From assembly GCA_037127255.1 (NCBI GenBank), contig JBANSL010000008.1:10857396-10921395 (forward strand): 64,000 bases of DNA, written 5' to 3'. Below, one piece after another: positions 49,737-64,000 of the stretch (the stretch's first letter is position 1; each line of letters opens with the position of its first letter). This stretch comes from Persicaria tinctoria. Taxonomy: Eukaryota > Streptophyta > Magnoliopsida > Caryophyllales > Polygonaceae. A program made the translations under genes and the position numbers. Under the pieces are notes generated by a model. It saw only the letters and a list, made by a program, of their open reading frames with translations, was not told the DNA's origin and made no database searches.

Positions 49737-52700
49737 ATGGCGATGACGAGGAGATCAATCGCATCGCATATCGTCGAAGAAGAAGATGGCGAAGAGGATG
49801 AAGAGCCAGGGGAGGTGATTGAATCGGCTCCGCCTTTGAAGGTCGGCGAGGAGAGAGAAATCAACAGCTCCGGCCTCAAGAAGAAGCTCCTCAAGCGCGG
49901 TTTCGGCTGGGAAACCCCCGAATTAGGCGATGAGGTCGCCGGTAATTTCTCGCCCTATCTCCCCCCTCTCTCTCTTCATTTCCCCCTTTCCGGCGTGAGC
50001 TGAATTTTCGTATATTCTGGTGCAGTTCGTTGTGTAGGCATGCTTCCTGACGGCACAAAGCTTCCGTCTTTTGAAGACAGGGACGTTCCGGTTACTTTCA
50101 AACTCGGCCATGGTAAGCGTTCGATTTTTTGTCTGTTGATTGTGTCATTTGCTTCGTGAGTTGTGAATTGTTGTGATTTTTTATCATTAGGTGTGGTTAA
50201 AGGGTTGGATAGTGGTATTGCTACTATGAAGAAGGGGGAGATTGCATTGTTCCTATTGCCTCCTGGTGGTACTGATTCTGATACTGGATTTAGAGCATCT
50301 GGTGCCAATGGTGTTTCACAAAATTCAGTTGTTCAGTTTGAGGTTGAACTGGTGTCATGGATTACCATTGTGGATGTTTGCAAAGATGGTGGGATTGTCA
50401 AGAAAATATTAAGCAAGGGGGAGAGCGGAAGACAACCAAGTGATTTGGATGAAGTGCTTGGTAATCTAATCCCTAAAATGTACTCCGTACTTGAGATCTT
50501 GTGCCTAGTTCTTGTTGGTGATTCTTATTCAAAACTGCAGTGAAGTATCAAGTTGTACTGGATGATGGTACTATTGTTTCAAAAACCAGTGAGGAAGGCA
50601 TCGAGTTTTATATCAAGGATGGTAAGCTTTGTTCATGTTCCTGTTCATTCATAATTTGTGCATTTCTCTCATAAACCGTGATTCTTCAGGTCACTTGATT
50701 CCTGCTTTGCCAAGAGTCGTCAAGACGATGAAAGTGGGAGAGAAAGCCAGTTTAAGCGTTCAACCTCAGTGTATGTCTTTCATTCATCAGCTTTTAGTGC
50801 ATTTATGGGGGGGTTTAATATTTCAATGCTCTTAATCAGCCATGCCTTTGTGTGATACATCAATTGATAAACATGTTGGTTCAGGCAGTCTTTGGGGAAA
50901 AAATGTCTATTTCTCTGAGCTGCAGGATTATATTAAGTTTTTAATTTCTCTCTCAAAATACACAAACAATGATACAGATGGATTTGGAGGTGTTGGAATG
51001 TTAAGTGATGATGGATTGCCTTTGGTTCCACCAAATACTACATTAAGCATTGATCTAGAGTTGGTGTCATATAAGCCAGTCATTGATGTCACTGGTGATT
51101 CCAAGGTAGTCAAGAAGATTATGAAAGAGGGCGACGGTACTGTTGTAGCAGACGATGGTGCAGCAGTGACTGGTAATTCCTGCTTTTCGTGCATGATTTT
51201 TATGTCTGGACTTGGTTGTTAAACATGTCATCTGGGTCTGTCATTTTCAACTTTACAAGAATCTTTTTGAGCCCCTTCTTAACGACTTTATTGATTAAGG
51301 GCTGAGTCCTGACTAAGAAGTTGATATTATAGCAAGAAATATTTTCTGAACACATAACCACTTTCTTCTTTTATCCCATTTTATCATACATGACAACATG
51401 TATTGCTTCCATACAATTGTAGTTAGGTATGTAGGGAAGCTGGAAGATGGAACGATATTTGAGAAAAGAGGTTTTGATGGGTCATCACCTCTAGAATTCA
51501 TAACCGATGAAGGTCGGTCCTTTTACAAATTTACGTGAAACAATTCTTGGAGTAGGATCCATTATTTATAGTTTCCTGTGCACTATTTGTATTTGCAGAG
51601 CAAGTTATATCTGGCTTGGACCAAGCAATATCAACGATGAAGAAAGGCGAGCATGCAGTATTGACCATTTGTCCTGAATATGGATTTGGAAACACTGAAG
51701 TCATACGAGACCTTGCAAAAGTTCCACCGTCTTCTAATTTACAGTATGAAGTTGAAATGCTGGATTTTGTGAAGGTAGTACAAAAATCCATGCAATTTCT
51801 TTCGATTGAGTGCTTTTGTGCCTGTACGGCTGTACTCAACAAGCCACTTCATTCAGAACTGTCTTTCCTTTACATGAGTCTAGTTGAGGTGTATCTTCAC
51901 TTCAATTATTGACAGCTATTATTCTATGTGCCGTGTTTTTTATATGAAAAGGAGAAAGCACCGTGGGAGATGACTAGTCAGGAGAGAATAGAGGCTGCTG
52001 GGAAGAAGAAGGAAGAAGGAAATGCACTCTTTAAGTGCCAAAAGTATCAAAGAGCGGGAAAGAAGTATGACAAGGTAGTTTTGTCGTTGCTTGAAGTTGG
52101 TAAAGATCCATGATTTTGGGAAACAAGTCCTTCTGAAAGTGCTAATATGCTCAGTCAATAGGCTTCAGATTATGTTAGTGAAGAAGCATCTTTCAGCGAG
52201 GAAGAACAACAGCTTGTAAAAGCATTGCGAGTCACATGCTGGTTGAATGGCGCTGCTTGTAGCCTAAAGCTGAACGACTTCAAGGAAGTGATTAAATTAT
52301 GCTCAAGGGTGAGGAAGCAATCCTTAAAAAGACATGTTTTTGCATTTCTCGTTGCCTTCATGTGTATAATTGGAACGAATCATTTCTCTCTACAGGTACT
52401 AGACATTGAGTTCCACAACGTCAAAGCCCTGTACCGGCGAGCACAGGCATATATAGAAAACGCTGATCTGGATTTGGCTGCATTAGACATCAAGAAGGCC
52501 TTGGAGATTGATCCAGAAAACAGGTACATAGTGATTACAGTATTACAAAGCATAACAACTTGCATAAGCTGAAAATATTTCGCAATTTCATAAATCATTT
52601 TTGGGCTTCCAGAGAAGTGAAATTATTGCAGAAGGCCTTAAAACAGCGCCAGTCAGAGAGTAACAAGCGAGATGCAAAGCTGTACATGAACATGTTTTCT

Positions 52701-53032
52701 CGTCTAACAAAGGATACTACCGTTGTAACAAAGGTACACACGCTCTCCTCCTTTTACAACTGATTTCATAGCACGAGTAATTTAGGTGGCCCTTATTGAC
52801 TTTTGATGCCAGTAGATGCCAATCCTAGAACTCAGTCGCTTTTAATAGCTTAAAGGTGCTTCCTTTTAGGGTCATTAGGCAACTATTTTCTCGCATAATG
52901 TTAAATTCATTGAATTTGGTCGACTGAACTATGTCATCACGGGCGCAGAAACTCAAGGTGGACGATGAGCAGGTCATGGCCATGGAAGTGGATTCTAATT
53001 CTGTAGAAGGGAAGATGGTGGATTCGAGTTGA
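49737..53032 (+). CDS. Multidomain FKBP immunophilin, ROF1/FKBP62 type
   Basis: join(49737..49941, 50026..50112, 50191..50460, 50541..50621, 50690..50770, 50978..51172, 51423..51512, 51599..51774, 51952..52074, 52162..52308, 52396..52523, 52613..52733, 52949..53032), 595 aa. Peptidyl-prolyl isomerase and Hsp90 co-chaperone linked to heat response in relatives. Seen: acidic N-terminus (EEEDGEEDEEPGE), three FKBP domains (about 62-155, 187-275, 306-395), a TPR region (about 405-545; AAGKKKEEGNALFK, KALYRRAQAYIENADLDLA, DIKKALEIDPENR) and an acidic tail. Domain 1 is strongly diverged: GQVIKGWD of active domains is GHGVVKGLD and the YGFG-like loop is missing. Domains 2 and 3 keep QYGFG and EYGFG. 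All twelve junctions are in phase. Confidence 0.94.
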
Positions 53033-53601
53033 GACTTGAGAGCATCTCCTTCGGCTTCCCAGTACTTTGTTTGATGTAATTATTGGAGTGAAAAAGGAAA
53101 CAAGAAAACTTCATCATAGCGAGAATCAAATTCCATAGCTTCAACATGTGGTTCTCAATGGTTTGTTCCAAATGCTCACCCTCCCCCTTTTTCCCCATTT
53201 GTTTTCTTGTTCTTGTTTTTGTATATCTCAAGTACTTTTCAACAAAAATGATAGTTCAGTATATACCTGTTTCCAGTGGATTTCTTAAGGTAGGAGAAAC
53301 TGTTACGTATTCCAAGGATTGATCAAGATACGTATGAAGTGTCAAATGTTAGGTTGTCTTGGCCAAATTTGTCTTTCAGTGACCTTGAAAAGGACATGAG
53401 CTTATACACTGACCGTTCAGACCATGTTTTGGTGGGCAAAATTTGAGAGAATTTCAGATAATGGATGTAAAAATGTCAATTCATAATAAGTAGAGAATTG
53501 CAATCCAATAACTTGTACCCTTAAATGACTTGTGCTATGTAAGATTGTCAAACTTCTGTTTTGGGTTTGCATCGAACTTTTAGAATTAGGGTTCATTATT
53601 A
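53033..53601. other. FKBP 3' region
   Basis: 3' untranslated sequence and AT-rich DNA up to the first MITE. Nothing else seen. Confidence 0.4.
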
Positions 53602-53778
53602 CTCCCTCCGTCTCGCAATAGTTGTTTCAGAGTAGTAAATTTGTATAAAAAAAAACTTGTTTTAGCTATAGTTATTAACTTTATAGGTAATGATTGCTTT
53701 TTTATAGATAATAATTACTGATTTTAGATATTTTATCATATACGTAGTAAAATAACAAGTTTTGCGAGACTGAGGGAG
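53602..53778. mobile_element. Stowaway-like MITE
   Basis: 177 bp, ends ctccctccgtctcgca and tgcgagactgagggag, with TA on the left and TG (a mutated TA) on the right. The internal AT-rich arms are only partly complementary, so it is older than the one at 2639. Confidence 0.85.
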
Positions 53779-54236
53779 TGGCTTCTTTGGACGACAATTT
53801 TTTTCCTACAATTTCATAATTCCGCCCTGAGACGGAAACTCTTTATCGCCAATCAACACATACGTCAAACTAATTATTAGTTAAGTAGCAGTCGGGTACT
53901 TAAGTAAACAAACAATAATCCCACTTTAATTAGTCAGATTAGAGCAGGATTTGAGGGGTCGAGATGTACGCACCCTCTTTTCGACTATACCGTGACCCGT
54001 GAGGGTAATTTGAATGACCTGACAATTGCTAGAAGCACGAGTTAATTAAATATCAACTAAGAACAATAATCTGCACACAGACAAAACATATATAGTTATT
54101 ACTAGGACAATAAGTACTCCCTCCGTTCCAAAATAAATGTCGTTTGTCCTTACATGCACGCTTTTTAAGAAGGTAAAAACACTATAAAATATTATTTTTT
54201 TTAATCAATCTTTTTTAATAATTTCATACTAACAAG

Positions 54237-54663
54237 TAGACCTGTCAAACGGGTCGGGTCACTTCGGGTTTCGGGTAAAACGGGTCTCGGGTAAAACGGG
54301 TTCCGGGTTTTTCGAGTTGACTCGAACTCGGGTTTGATCGGGTTTCGGGTCGATTTCGGATTTGTCAATTTTTTCTTTTTTAAATTAAAAAATCATTATT
54401 TGATAATTTTGTGATAAATTTTAATTATATATATAAAAAATAATTATATATAATTATAAATCAACCGGGTCAATTGGGTCACCGGGTCAAAATTACCGGG
54501 TCAATCGGGTCACCGGGTCGAAACCCAGATTACCCGAAAAATTTCGGGTTTTTCGGGTTCGGGTCGAAAAAACAATTCGGGCCAAAATTTTCGGGTTCGG
54601 GTCGGGAATTTTTCGGGTCGGTCGGGTCGGGTCATCGGGTCGGGTTGTGTTTTGACAGGTCTA
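54237..54663. mobile_element. hAT-like MITE nested in a Stowaway MITE
   Basis: 427 bp with ends tagacctgtcaaa and ttttgacaggtcta, and a perfect 8-bp duplication ctaacaag (54229-54236 and 54664-54671). The body is built of gggtcgggt-type short repeats around an AT-rich centre. Type assigned from the 8-bp duplication and end sequence. Confidence 0.9.
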
Positions 54664-54723
54664 CTAACAAGTCATAAGTATGAACTTATAAAAAAAAAAT
54701 CGTTAAAAAAATAGTATTTTATA

Positions 54724-54956
54724 CTCCCTCCGTTCATAAATGTAAGATCAATTTACTTTTGCACGTATTTTAAGAAACAAAAAACTATATAAAATATTAA
54801 TTTTTTAATTAATTTTTTTCACAATATAGTATGTATTATTAATAAATATTATATTACGGAAAAAACTTTTTCAAAAAAATTAATATTTTATATAGTTTTT
54901 TACTCATTAAAATACGTGCAAAAAGTCAATAATCTTATATTTGTGAACGGAGGGAG
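54724..54956. mobile_element. Second Stowaway MITE nested in the first
   Basis: 233 bp, ends ctccctccgttcataaatg and tttgtgaacggagggag, TA on both sides (54722-54723, 54957-54958). The long arms are near-complementary, so it is young. Confidence 0.9.
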
Positions 54957-55024
54957 TAGAATTTTTACCCCATTAAAATGCGTGCCGAAAAGTCAAGCGA
55001 CTTTTATTATGGAACAGAGGAGTA

Positions 55025-55436
55025 GGAAATAAGGTTAGTAAATACACAAGCAACAAAAACAAACAAATGAAAATACATTGATTTGTATTGGCATAAGATA
55101 GAGTAAAAACTTATTTAAAAAAAAGTTAGATGGTAAACTAAACTAAACGTAATGATTCATAAATGATTAAAAGCCAAATACAACATGGTGGATTAATATT
55201 TGAGAGCATCTATTATGTATGCAAAGACAAAACAAACGCTTTCAGTTTGAGTGTCCACATCAAATGAACAAAGAAATTAAGAAGCATAGGACTTACATTA
55301 ATTTATACCTTCCCAGCCTTTTTGGGCCACATTACAATTCAAGAAAAAAATTGGCTAGTAATTTATTTTGTTTAAATTCTTACCCTAAAAAAAAAAAGGG
55401 GGAAGTGGGAAAATTAAGCTTTAAGTGAATTTAGTC
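55025..55436 (+). other. SCPL promoter region
   Basis: AT-rich upstream DNA of the SCPL gene with no gene. The MITE cluster ends about 415 bp before the start codon. Confidence 0.45.
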
Positions 55437-58400
55437 ATGTCCATGAAATTTTGCATCTTTCTCCTGCTGCAGCTTGTGACTCTGCAAGCTGCAGTTTCTC
55501 ACTCCATAGTTGAGTTCCTCCCTGGATTTGATGGGCCTCTCCCCTTTGTCCTTGAAACTGGGTTAGTTCAATTCTCAGTTATTTGTTTATGAATAATTAA
55601 CTTTGTGTGTGTATATATATTGATTGAAAGAATTAAAAATTAAGTGGGTTTGGTTTGAGGGTATTTATTTAATTAATGACAGATATATTGGGGTTGATGA
55701 GGCAGAAGATGTTCAGTTGTTCTATTACTTCTTCCCATCAGAGAGCAATCCTAAAGAAGACCCTCTTTTGCTTTGGCTCACTGGAGGTCCTGGCTGCTCC
55801 ACCATTTCTGCTATCTTCTTTGAAAACGGTATATATATATATATATCATACCATTTGATTAATACACTAGTCCTTCCATTCGCAAAATGATGTTATTTTA
55901 GTCACTTTTCTAGACGAGTAATTATCGAGAGTTTCGAGATTTTTTATGTGTATAAATAATTGTATATATTGAGATTTATCTCCCTCGTCACCATGTAGTT
56001 AGTAATATTTAAATTCATGAATATTTTTACTTGAATTAATTAAATTCATGTGGTTAGTATATATAAAATGAGATGACATCTTTTTGTCAGTTTTGTACTT
56101 TCATATTACTTCCACTGATATATATGAGTATAATTAGATCATACAGAAAAGGGGAATTAATCAATAAAGATGATGCATGTGTTCCTCAGGTCCTATAAAG
56201 TTTGAAGAAGTGGAGTACAATGGGAGCTTGCCTAGATTGGAACTTAATCCATATTCATGGACCAAGGTGAAAATGGAGTGTATATATCAATTCTTAGGTT
56301 AAGTAATTGTAGTTGAATTGATAGCTTAGCATGCATGAGTTGATTCATGGGATTGTATGTGGATTGATTTGTGGAAGGTTGCAAATGTAATATTCTTGGA
56401 TCTACCGGTCGGGACGGGATTCTCCTATGCAAGAACAGCTAAAGCTTCTCATTCAGGGGATCTCAAGGCCTCTCATAATGCTAATGAATTCCTCAGGAAG
56501 GTGAACACACACAACACTACCCTTTACTGTACTCCAAACCACTGTATATAAGAGTAAATGTCATGTATTATATATATATATATACTGCTAATTAATTCAA
56601 TTATTTCCACCAAAAAAAGTGTACCATGTATATAACATATATATATTTTTTACTGTTATTTTGAAATAAAGAAAAAAGTTGTAGGTACCATGTTCTATGA
56701 GATTATGTACAGTATATATATGACATTTATTTTACACTTTCAGTTAGGCTAATTAGTACCCAAACACAAATCATTTACTTGAAATAATTCAACCTAAAAC
56801 TTATTTTAGTCTAAGACTTTCAGTTAGAGCATCTCCAACTGCTTCTCCATTTTGGAGTATCTCCAACAAATTCTTCGTTTCATTCTCCAAAATAGAAAAA
56901 CATAAGAAAAAATAGAGTTCTCCCAAATGGACAACATTATCCAAAACTAAATGTTTTTCAAAATCTTTGAAATGAGAAAGTTATTGGAAATGATCTTAAG
57001 TTTAGCACCATCTTTTATAAGAAGGCACCTATTTTTAAGAAATCATCTTGTTTTTTTTTTTTTTGTTGTTTTTTTTATTAGGTAAAAATTCGAGGTCAGA
57101 CAACCCTGAACCTCGAAGGCCGACAAGTCGGCAAACAGATAACCGTCTAAGCAAACATAAAATACAAAGATGGTACAAAATACAGGCAAGAACTCTACAA
57201 AAGCGAAGCTAAATACAACTAAACCGAGCAAAACGAGGACGTTGAATCATCTTGTTGTAATAATAGATGCCATTTTAAGATATAATTTTTTATATATAAA
57301 AGAAGAAGAGGAAGTTGAAGTGAATTACTGAGGTGGTTATTTTTTCAGTGGTTGATTGATCACCCAGAATTCCAATCAAATCCAGTGTACTTAGGTGGAG
57401 ACTCCTACACTGGCCTCACCCTTCCTGTATATTTCCTGGAGATGTCTCAAGGTATCTCTCTCACTCCATCAAACTCTCCATTTTATCTTCAACTTCATCC
57501 TACTTGATTTGATCTCCAAGCATATCAGTCGGTATCGTTTCGTAAATGCAGGAAATGAAATGGGAATGCAGCCATTTGTCAATCTCAAGGTCCTTAGTCC
57601 TAACTTTGAGCCCTTCAACTTGTTTCGTCTAATGCAGAAGCTGTAACTTATATTCTGCTGAAGGAAAACACATATTTCAGGGCTATTTACTGGGGAATCC
57701 AGGCACTAATTTCACATATGAAGGCAACTTCGTCATACCATATGTTCATGGAATGGGGCTGATATCCGATGAACTATACGAGGTACATTCATCGCTAGCT
57801 GAATGTGTATCTATGCCTTCCTATGATGAATTTATTGTCCTTGATTTCGTACAGTCGCTACAAGGGAGTTGCAAAGGGAACTACAACTTTCAAGATGTAG
57901 ATCCGACAAATTTCGAATGCATGGTTAACATCCTATCCTATTACAAGGTTGCCAGCATTCCTGCTTAGTACTGATTTTCCGATTCCGAATGATGATCTTG
58001 AGCTACTAGTTATACTGTCTTGCATAGGACAGCAATTTTGTGACTTATGAATGGTTGCAGTGCATTATGGGAATCCAAACTACACATATATTGGAGCCAT
58101 TGTGTGGCTTCGCGTCGCCTAAGCCACCATTACACGGTTCTCCTGAATCTTTGAGACGATCCCTATACCAAGACGACTCTGAACACATCCTTAACAATCG
58201 GATCCAATCCTCCTCGCTTGGTGCATTTTGGTGTCGTGTAAGCAGTTTTCGACCTTTTTCCCTTTCGTTAGCCTAATCAACATTGCTACTCAAGAATTAC
58301 ATTGAAGAAAATCAGGATCATCGCGTTTTTTTGCTCGCGTAGACTGATGGATATCTGCTTGCTGCATATTGGCTCAATGATGAGAGCGTTCGAGAAGCAA

Positions 58401-59090
58401 TTCATATTCACAAGGTAACAAAACAGAATGTATACTGTCTGCAATATAAGTAAAGAGTGGATGACTAAAACATCTTGTAAGCAAACAGGGAAGCATAGGG
58501 ACATGGATAAGATGCAACTATGGACTGAACTACACCAATGACATATCTAGCACTGTAATGTATCACGACATTCTCGGGTCAAAAGGCTATCGCTCTCTGA
58601 TATACAGGTCCTTCTCCGCGATTCTATCGCTTCTTACATCAGCCCCTTTGGTTTTTCTCTAAGATATTTATGTTGTGTCGGAACCAGTGGAGACCACGAC
58701 ATGGTAGTGACGTTCTTGGGGACTCAAGCTTGGATTAGATCACTCAACTACCCCATTGTCGAGGACTGGCGACAATGGACTGTTGAAGGCCAGGTTGCAG
58801 GGTTAGTTGCTAGTTTTGATTCAAGGCTATGTTTCAATTGAGATTTCCTATTTACCAGCGACAAATCATTCACCTCGGATTGTTCCTTCTGTTAGTTACA
58901 CAAGGAGGTTCGCCAACAACATGACATTTGCAACTGTCAAGGTGAGATACCTTTTCTGCAATTTGGAAGATAGAAGGATTTCCATGGCTGACTGATGTGT
59001 TCACAGGGAGGAGGGCATACGGCGCCCGAGTACCGACCAAAAGAATGCTACTCCATGTTCAAGAGATGGATATCTGGGCAGCCCCTTTAA
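55437..59090 (+). CDS. Serine carboxypeptidase-like protein, acyltransferase clade
   Basis: join(55437..55561, 55683..55828, 56190..56266, 56378..56500, 57349..57451, 57552..57589, 57681..57782, 57855..57947, 58061..58237, 58343..58414, 58489..58607, 58688..58801, 58896..58941, 59007..59090), 472 aa, all in phase. S10 alpha/beta hydrolase with signal peptide ([16 protein letters not shown]). Seen: family start [13 protein letters not shown], oxyanion-hole block [10 protein letters not shown], catalytic Ser in GGDSYTG (about 176), Asp in SGDHDMVV (about 394-396), His in GGGHTAPEY (about 449). The GDHDMVV...[10 protein letters not shown] block and overall layout are those of SCPL acyltransferases, which move acyl groups from glucose esters in the vacuole. 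The substrate cannot be inferred. The start includes MSMK; the second ATG at 55443 is equally possible. Confidence 0.94.
56826..57000. mobile_element. Possible small DNA transposon (MITE) in SCPL intron 4
   Basis: Starts with tagagcatctccaactgctt, a frequent end of plant MITEs, and ends with attggaaatgatcttaag as an imperfect inverted match. No target duplication was defined. Confidence 0.4.
57053..57244 (-). mobile_element. 5'-truncated LINE copy in SCPL intron 4
   Basis: 192 bp inserted with a perfect 12-bp duplication AATCATCTTGTT (57041-57052 and 57245-57256). On the minus strand it runs through gacggttatctgtttgccga, tcgaggttcagggttgtctg and ttttacctaataaaaaa to a poly(A), so it is the 3' end of a LINE. 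It is the cleanest example of the tail family also seen at 14.2, 15.2-15.4 and 18.3 kb. Confidence 0.88.
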
Positions 59091-60001
59091 TCAACCTAAA
59101 CAAAAGTTTCTAGCCATATTTGATAAATCAAAGAAATAAAAGTGTCTTGCACTTGGTGACATATATACCTAAATAGGAGCAGAAAAAGCAGGCATGTACT
59201 AGTAGTACTAACCTCCATCTCTCCGTCGTCAAAACATGTCATTTTAGCTTATTGCACAATTTTTAAGAAAACCAACAATTATATTATTATACCCTTAATT
59301 GTTACACTGTTGATTCACTTTCTCGAGAACTAATAATCACAAGGGCATTTCAGTAAAATAAAAAATTAACATACCTACAATGACATCTTTTTCTTAACAA
59401 AAATAAGACTCTAAAATGATATATTTTGCCTAACAGAGAAAGAAGGGTACTTTTAGAGAGTGTTAGGGGAACCAGCAATAAGACCACAAGAGAGTGATTT
59501 GAGTTCTTGAAAATTTTAATGATCATGTGGTAGCTCTCTTTTCCAGTTACATTGTTGGGGCTGGAGAGTGAAAAGAGGATTAACATTTAAGAAAATAAAA
59601 TGGCTAAGCAAGTGCTTGTTCAGAATATTCTGTGTTTCGCTAATCTATCTACTCGTAAGGGTAAAACCATGTAAACAGGTATTCGACTGTGTGCAAGGTT
59701 ACCTCCATAGTCTTACAAAGCATAGCTTCAGCAAATTGTTATACAGCTCCTGTGACTATAAGTTACAACAGATAAACTCTGCCTAGACAACAACTCATAT
59801 CACATGGCATGGCACAACTTAAATCAATACGAGCCTCGGTAGGAGTATGTCAGAATCCCATGACTTCCATGATGAGGATGGGAGATATGAAAAACACATG
59901 TCAATCATCTTGAAAGGAGGAACCATGGCAGATATAAGTAAATGACCATAGGCTCGCTATCTAGTTCTTACCATTGAGGGAGTGATGGATGAAAACTTGG
60001 T
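59091..60001. other. Convergent intergenic region
   Basis: Lies between the stops of the SCPL gene (+) and the Ca2+-ATPase gene (-) and must hold both 3' ends. AT-rich, no repeat or gene recognised. Confidence 0.5.
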
Positions 60002-63527
<3,526 letters not shown>

Positions 63528-63809
63528 CTGGAAATAAAAACAACAGAAATAAAATAAATACGCAATAGTTATCAAGAGCAGGCTGAGCAGTACCTAGTCC
63601 TAGTAAACACATGCAGCCCAAAACCATGCATATTTTGAAATTTGCATATATAATAAATATGCCCACTTTTAATGCACTCAATTCCCAGTTTTCCTATTAA
63701 GTTTGATATACTTTTATCATAGAGAACGGAGCAAAAGAAATCTGAGTTTAGTTGGATATGCAATTTCTTGACTCCTTGTGGCTCGTGCAACAACTAGCAC
63801 TACAAATAT

Positions 63810-63872
63810 AATGAACAACAACAACAACTACCTAGTATATCCCGCGATTAAGCAGGGTCTGGACATTTAATA
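63810..63872 (-). repeat. Short SINE-like remnant
   Basis: aacaacaacaacaactacctagtatatcccgcg...gcagggtctgg resembles a widespread plant retroposon end ((AAC)n followed by a 'cccgc...gcagggtct' block). Only about 60 bp are seen; identity uncertain. Confidence 0.3.
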
Positions 63873-64000
63873 AAAAGATTCTAATTTCTTGCAATTATGT
63901 AAACCTTGTTAATTTATAAAATTGTAACCTTATAATCAAAAAAAATAATGAAAGATTCTATAAATCTATAATGCTAAAATATATGCAACTGCCAAAAGAA

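Larger units (their letters stand above)
54117..55022. mobile_element. Stowaway-like MITE split by two younger elements
   Basis: Ends ctccctccgttccaaaataaatgtcg and the degenerate cttttattatggaacagaggag, flanked by TA (54115-54116 and 55023-55024). The pieces 54117-54236, 54664-54723 and 54957-55022 belong to it; the rest is inserted DNA. Confidence 0.82.

Noticed and set aside
54237..54663. gggtcgggt repeats as telomere-like or satellite DNA
   Set aside because: Single short block with transposon ends and an exact 8-bp duplication.

Overview
The window is nuclear DNA of a flowering plant, almost certainly a eudicot. It is AT-rich, carries spliced genes with plant-type GT-AG introns, and is full of plant transposons: Ty1/copia and Tat/Ogre-like LTR elements, an L1-type LINE with a plant RNase H domain, Stowaway MITEs and hAT-like elements. 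I cannot name the species. Exon joins below were worked out by eye from splice sites, reading phase and remembered family sequences.

Layout, left to right. 1-5322: a decayed copia element (+) split by a 3.4 kb TG...CA element that itself holds a Stowaway MITE. 5648-8980 (+): a membrane-anchored J-domain protein with an internal duplication of its first three exons. 9514-12636 (-): squalene epoxidase, complete, 8 exons. 13.2-15.5 kb: retroposon debris. 15755-17974 (-): GH3 exo-beta-glucanase, complete, 4 exons. 18.4-25.65 kb (+): an L1 LINE with a broken ORF2, interrupted by a GC-rich hAT-like element. 26119-29375 (+): BSD-domain protein. 30964-32220 (+): intronless protein of the family annotated PHLOEM PROTEIN 2-LIKE A10. 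33774-34577: a hAT-like element. 34724-39345 (-): a copia element with both LTRs and a 5-bp target duplication. 40714-41084 (+): LYR-motif protein (LYRM2-like). 45192-47300 (-): MEF18-like PPR protein whose exon has no start codon of its own; 0.95 kb upstream is an exon derived from ribosomal protein eL21. 49737-53032 (+): ROF1/FKBP62-type immunophilin, 13 exons. 53.6-55.0 kb: nested MITEs. 55437-59090 (+): serine carboxypeptidase-like protein (acyltransferase clade), 14 exons. 60002 to beyond 63527 (-): the last seven exons of an ER-type P2A Ca2+-ATPase.

The host genes are unrelated housekeeping or metabolic genes (sterol/triterpene synthesis, wall glucan turnover, chaperones, organelle RNA processing, acyl transfer, calcium pumping); I see no pathway cluster. 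The most interesting points are two gene-structure novelties. In the J-domain gene the duplicated exons are all phase 0-0, so any combination keeps the frame, while the duplicate first exon has lost its splice donor. In the PPR gene the eL21-derived exon could be spliced in frame to supply the missing start. Also notable are several nested transposon stacks with readable target-site duplications, and a copia element whose LTRs differ at about one site within the aligned core although its coding region is ruined.
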